Positions 59,505 through 64,000 of a DNA stretch of 64,000 nucleotides are shown piece after piece. Source of the DNA: Laetiporus sulphureus 93-53 (lineage: Eukaryota > Basidiomycota > Agaricomycetes > Polyporales > Laetiporaceae); assembly GCF_001632365.1 (NCBI RefSeq), contig NW_024468581.1, forward strand, positions 47,679-111,678, given 5' to 3'. The notes under the pieces are model-generated. The model worked only from the letters and a program-made list of their open reading frames with translations, made no database searches and was not told the origin of the DNA. The translations under genes and the position numbers were made by a program. Within the stretch, counting starts at the first letter, position 1. Every line of letters begins with the position of its first letter.

Positions 59505-60478
59505 TCATCTATAAATTATATTATCATATTCTTGTGACATTTCAAGCTGTTCCTTATGCTGTACACAATTGTCCACAACATTCTCTACTATCCCAGCTAT
59601 TGTCCTTGAATTTTCTGCTGTGGTGGTCTTAGCAGCATCATAACTGAATAAAATATATCCCACCTCAACGTGTGTCATTTGAAAAATTCTAAACTTCACT
59701 TTCATCTTGTACATTATCTTTCTCTGTGGTGACACATTCATCCAGACAGGCATGAGTCTTCCAGCATTCTTCAGGTCCCTCACGGCAGTAGCAAGTAAGT
59801 CAATGGATCGATGCAGTATAGTCATGAAGGCTGTGCCAAGCTCAGAAAGAGGAAGGTATATTGACTCGTGCACGGTCCATCCAGTGTCAGTTGACATGTT
59901 CCTGATTGAGGCTGTCACCAGTGTGAATGAGAGAGAGTTGAAAGGGGGGTGAAGCCATGATCTCCATGGACAATGAGTGCATTGACCATGTCATTCAAGG
60001 TCATGTCCATATAAGCCAGGGTGAGGTGACGTAAATTAGGAAAGAAGCCATCTTCTAATAGCTCCAGCCAATATTCTGTATCCATCGTGGCAACCAGAAT
60101 CAAAATGTATATATGTACCCAGTGCTTTTGCATTTCAACAAGCAAGTTTGGGTCAACGTTCTCAAGTGAGACACTGATGTGGCAGAGAGAGAGAGTTTGT
60201 ATGTATTCTCCATGCAGCTCACTAAGGATGCGGGTGATCATAGGCATGGGTCGGTGAAAGTGATTGGTGTGTGCAATTTGGATGTTGTCATAGGTCCAGA
60301 GCACATCTTCAGAGTTAGAGGATATAGTAGCCTGCAGACCATGGAGATCAGAAGAGTAAAAGCTGATATTGTGGGCAGAATCAAAAAAAAAAGTCACTGG
60401 ATAAGATGTCTCGTTAGGCAATGACCATAATGGTTGAAGACAACCAAGAGAGTGGCTGTGGATTGTGTTGTGGTGCAA
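59505..60478 (-). pseudogene. Possible F-box/LRR-type gene relic
   Basis: Two adjoining minus-strand frames (60478-59915 and 59918-59505). The first has leucine-rich stretches such as YIQTLSLCHISVSLENVD and FFPNLRHLTLAYMDM, typical of the C-terminal part of agaricomycete F-box proteins that recognise substrates for ubiquitination. No F-box is visible. The two frames differ in phase and overlap at the end. Either an intron or decay could explain this; in this setting I favour decay. The family call is weak. Confidence 0.35.
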
Positions 60479-63400
60479 GTGACAACGACACTTGCTGACA
60501 GCTCAGAACAGGGCACTTGTCAAATGAGGTCAGTCGACAATGTGTTGCAGCGACATTGAGACAACATTTATTGTGAACATTACAATATAGTACAAGCTAC
60601 TGCCATTCTCTCACCTGGGTCCAGTACTGTTCAGAGTCATCAGAGTGCTTTAGAGACATAGAGGTGGGTGACTCCAGTGTACATCCAACCTTATCCTCGT
60701 CCAAGAAATTCTTTTTCACAGCTTTACCCTTGTGTTTGTCTAAATGACCTTCAGAGTCAGAAGAAATAGAAATAGGAGAATGCAGATATCTTTCTTCCTT
60801 GAAGCTGGATGGTAGCTTTGAAGATGAAGATGCCTTTAATTGCATTTTGGTGGTCGCATATCATGTTAGCACTTCACCATACTTCTTGACAAGGCCCTTG
60901 AGCTCACGAGATCTGTGCTGCATGCTGTTCAAGCACACATTGGATATATTCTTCATACTCTTAGCATGCTGGAGTGCTGCAACATCATGCCACATGATGG
61001 GTGAGGAGAGTTGAAGAGGAATGTTGTCAGGATTGTTGTCATGGACCACAAGCAGATCAAAACTGTGGTCGTTGTGTAAATGAGAAAAGTACTCTGCTAA
61101 AGGAAGCCTGTCATGCTCACTTTAATGTGTTAAACAGTGAATTAAAGTAGTACAATACTTACTGGTCACCATGACGAGCACATCGTGGTATGCAACACTT
61201 GAAGCTACGCGTCACAATAAATTGTTAATTGGTGGAATGTCCATGACCAAAGATATGATGATACAGTTCACTAGGCAAGTTAAATGTTCTAAAGTATGAC
61301 TTAGCAGGGTACGTGCAAAACACAAAGATTACACTCACAGCAAATGTTGGGTCCAAGTGAGGTATGTGTTGAACAAGCAGTGCGGGCAGAGAATGTGTCT
61401 CTCTGACTCATTTCCTTGGCCCTGTGTTGACTTTTTCTTCTGTGCACACATAGTTGCATTTGCTGCATGTGGTAGGTTGTAAACGAAGTCCTTTGGATCA
61501 CTGTAATTTGTCAGTTATGAATGCTTGTAATGTGCTTCAATAGCAAACAGGCATTTTAAATTCACAAACATGCAATGCTTGTCTCAAATATCCTTCCTCA
61601 TCATCAACAAGTTCAGCATGTCCCACTTGGCAAGAATGTGGCTGAAGCAAAGACACAGATGTTCATCCAGCAGTGTAGACTCTATCAAAAAGTCAGGAAC
61701 ATTGTCATGTTCTTCGTCAGCTTTACAAAAGGCAAGCTTGATTTTTTTCTTGAAACTTTTCTTGCTAGGCTGAATGGGTGGCTCGATGTCCTTGGTTATG
61801 AAAGCTTGATAAATCAGACACTGAACATGAGAATCCTTATAAAAGTTCTTCTCGCAGCTGATCCTGTGCTTTGCAAGGTTTCCCTTGTGGTCTTGGTATG
61901 TTCCTCAATCGGCAGTCCAGGGCTGGCATGACAGTAAGGGCATATGCCACGTTCGCTGAGAGAGAGCACCTACAAGTTGGCCAGCCAATAGTTGAAAATG
62001 TTAATATGGACATTGACAGGATCTGAGGAGATGAGCGGCATGAGAGGGTGAGTGTTGAGAAGATCCTCCAGCAGCTTTGCAGTCCTCACATCTTGAGAAG
62101 CATCATCTTTGCTCTCATTGTATGGTGTCAGGCAGGCATTCTTATGTTCATATTCATAGATGAAGGCCACATCAGAGGATTGAGGGAGAGGGATGGGTTG
62201 TTTTTCAGAGGTAACAATCAGCTGGTATGTGACCTAATGTGATGTTAGAACTGGCAACACTGTAATATACTGGTCATTACTCACTTTAGATATGATCTAA
62301 TGATAGCGCATGAGAACTTCAGTCCACACATCTTGCACATCTTGTGCCTCTTTAGATTGGGCAAGCTGACAGTTGTGTCAGATGAGAGTAACTGACATTA
62401 GAGTGGCCCTGCACGTACCTGATCTGAAATCTTGCTGTTGATTGCAGAAACATTGTGTTTTTGCCTGAAGCATCATTCTTGTATACAAACTCATCAATCC
62501 ATTTTGAAAGATATACATCCTTTTGAACGATGGCCATCAACTGATCATTGATGACCTGAGACTTGTGAGAGGCCAATGACATTACTGTGGCATGAATTTG
62601 AGGATCTTTAGTGACACCGTGATGTAGTGCATTAACATTTATCTGACAATCAGATAACTGGTAGGTGCTGAATGTGAGGTCAGAGCTGACCGAGTAACCC
62701 ATCACATATTTGAGTACATGCTGAGGGACGTTGTGAGTGAGGATATGGTGAGTAATGAGTTTGATGCACATTTGGTAGCTTAGAGGACATGATTGTTGCA
62801 AACTTTCGTCGATAGGAGTGAGACATGAAGCCTATATGCTGATGATAAGCAGATGGCAATGGACAACGACTGAGTATGCACCTATCCAATCCAGGAGCAC
62901 TGGGGCTTTTTGAAGATATTGGATCATCGCAGACACAGTGCATGGTTGACTCAGCTGGTTCATAAATACTGGTGCTCATTTCATCTCTGGTTTGACTATT
63001 AGATGATAGGGCAGCTGTTTGGGTGCCTTTTCACAAGAGTTAAGCCAGGTCATCACATCATCAATCCAGACACTAATGTGAGTTCCATGGGCAAGCGTGA
63101 GGAGTACTTGACATTTGTATGCCAGTAAAGGGGGCAAAGTGCGAGCACCAGCACAAATGCTGTGCATGTTTAGCAGTGTTTTCATAAATGCATTTGAAGG
63201 TAACTTACACTTTGAAGATGTCATCCCTCATGCCCTTATTCCATCTCCACACTGTGACATAGAGAACATTGGACCATCCTCTTCAAATCCATGCAACCAC
63301 ATTTCAATGTCCTGAACAGACATGTGCATCGATGATGGAAAGTAAAAGCTTTGAATGCACCTCCTATATGAGACATTGCAGTGGAGCATTCTTTGTATCC

Positions 63401-63700
63401 TTGATCGACTTGGCTTTCACATTGATCAGAACTATTGTGCCAATATGAAATCCCATACTGTATCATGCATAATTGTGTGCAGATGATACGTGTGATAATA
63501 CTAGACAGCAAAAAATCAGCCCTTATTCTGATGACAATATTATGAATATGAACCATAGATGACCACCTGAAGAAAGTAGCAGGGTCAAGAACAGTCACCA
63601 GCACATTGTTATAGTCACTTTCATGAATGTTGAGCTTGGGCTTCTTGTGCATATGCAGCAATCCATCTTTCTTGGCCATGTTCTCCAATGCCTGAGTTAT
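60479..63700 (-). pseudogene. Degenerate multi-exon coding region, unknown
   Basis: Minus-strand frames with protein-like composition follow each other from 63688 down to 60597: 63688-63236, 63224-62976, 62801-62352, 62170-61970, about 61800-61575 (with IEPPIQPSKKSFKKKIKLAF), and 60845-60597 with a Ser/Lys-rich acidic end. Stops and phase changes separate them, and candidate splice sites are poor. I recognise no domain. In this neighbourhood a transposon-associated gene is likely, but I cannot name one. Beyond 63700 nothing is recognised. Confidence 0.35.
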
Positions 63701-64000
63701 AGTGTCAGTTCTGGTGTAGGAGTTTTGACGAGATGCATGTGCATCTGAAGCCAGTAAGTCAATGAATAGAATAAAGTGCCAACATAAGGCTCACCATGCC
63801 AAGAATGCAGGACATCATTTTGAAAGCAGATTGATAAGACCAGCCAGTGAGACCATCGATGCCTATGGCTGACTGACCACCTCTTGTGATAAGCTTAATT
63901 ACCGAGATGAAAGTCTTTGTAGAGAAAAATGGAGTTATGGTTTAAGAGTAGCTTTGTCACGGTAACACCGGACAAGAGATCAAAAAGACTAAAAAGGGAC

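Noticed and set aside
1..64000. CRISPR arrays, bacterial operons, riboswitches, Shine-Dalgarno sites
   Set aside because: The sequence is clearly eukaryotic with spliced genes; no regularly spaced repeats or prokaryotic signals were seen.

Overview
This window looks like nuclear DNA of a filamentous basidiomycete, probably an Agaricomycete such as a polypore. Genes are cut by many 48-90 nt GT-AG introns, exons can be only a few nucleotides long, and the families present (sacsin/NO VEIN-type ATPases, CYP monooxygenases with short introns, a Git1-type transporter, TET/JBP-like dioxygenase relics) are common in that group. I see nothing bacterial, viral or organellar.

Left part, 1-46.4 kb, has normal CpG content. 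It opens with an acetate kinase pseudogene and a P450 pseudogene (1-4.1 kb). The same pair recurs at 33.2-37.3 kb, where the P450 is intact and the kinase is broken again. Two more P450 relics (4.3-5.5 kb and 29.4-31.6 kb, minus strand) and a phosphoketolase relic (11.0-11.4 kb) lie between them. An intact cation/Ca2+ exchanger is at 7.1-9.8 kb. The centre (12.6-29.1 kb) holds three tandem, intact, nine-exon paralogues. Each joins an N-terminal sacsin/NO VEIN-type GHKL ATPase to a C-terminal DUF3883 (NOV_C) domain that looks like a PD-(D/E)XK nuclease fold. On the right lie a Git1-like transporter with 7- and 9-nt microexons, a HAUS5-like coiled-coil gene and the proteasome subunit Sem1/DSS1.

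Right part, 46.4-64 kb, is CpG-poor and full of relics. A tRNA-Arg(CCG) gene sits at its edge. Beyond it are two tandem composite elements (about 46.65-51.76 kb and 52.1-59.0 kb). Each combines a decayed 2OG-Fe(II) dioxygenase gene of TET/JBP-like type with fragments of host genes: the Ca2+ exchanger of this same window, pyruvate dehydrogenase E1-beta, and an unknown gene. The fragments keep their introns. Differences from the intact exchanger are mostly CpG to TpG/CpA, as expected for deamination of methylated DNA. Three solo LTRs with perfect 5-bp target duplications are inserted in this block, one nested in another. The last 4.5 kb holds degenerate minus-strand coding sequence that I cannot name.

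Two systems deserve attention. The first is the ATPase-nuclease array, whose G2 (ATP-lid) loop lies on a skippable 15-nt exon in all three copies. The second is the dioxygenase-bearing, gene-capturing element family lying in CpG-decayed chromatin.
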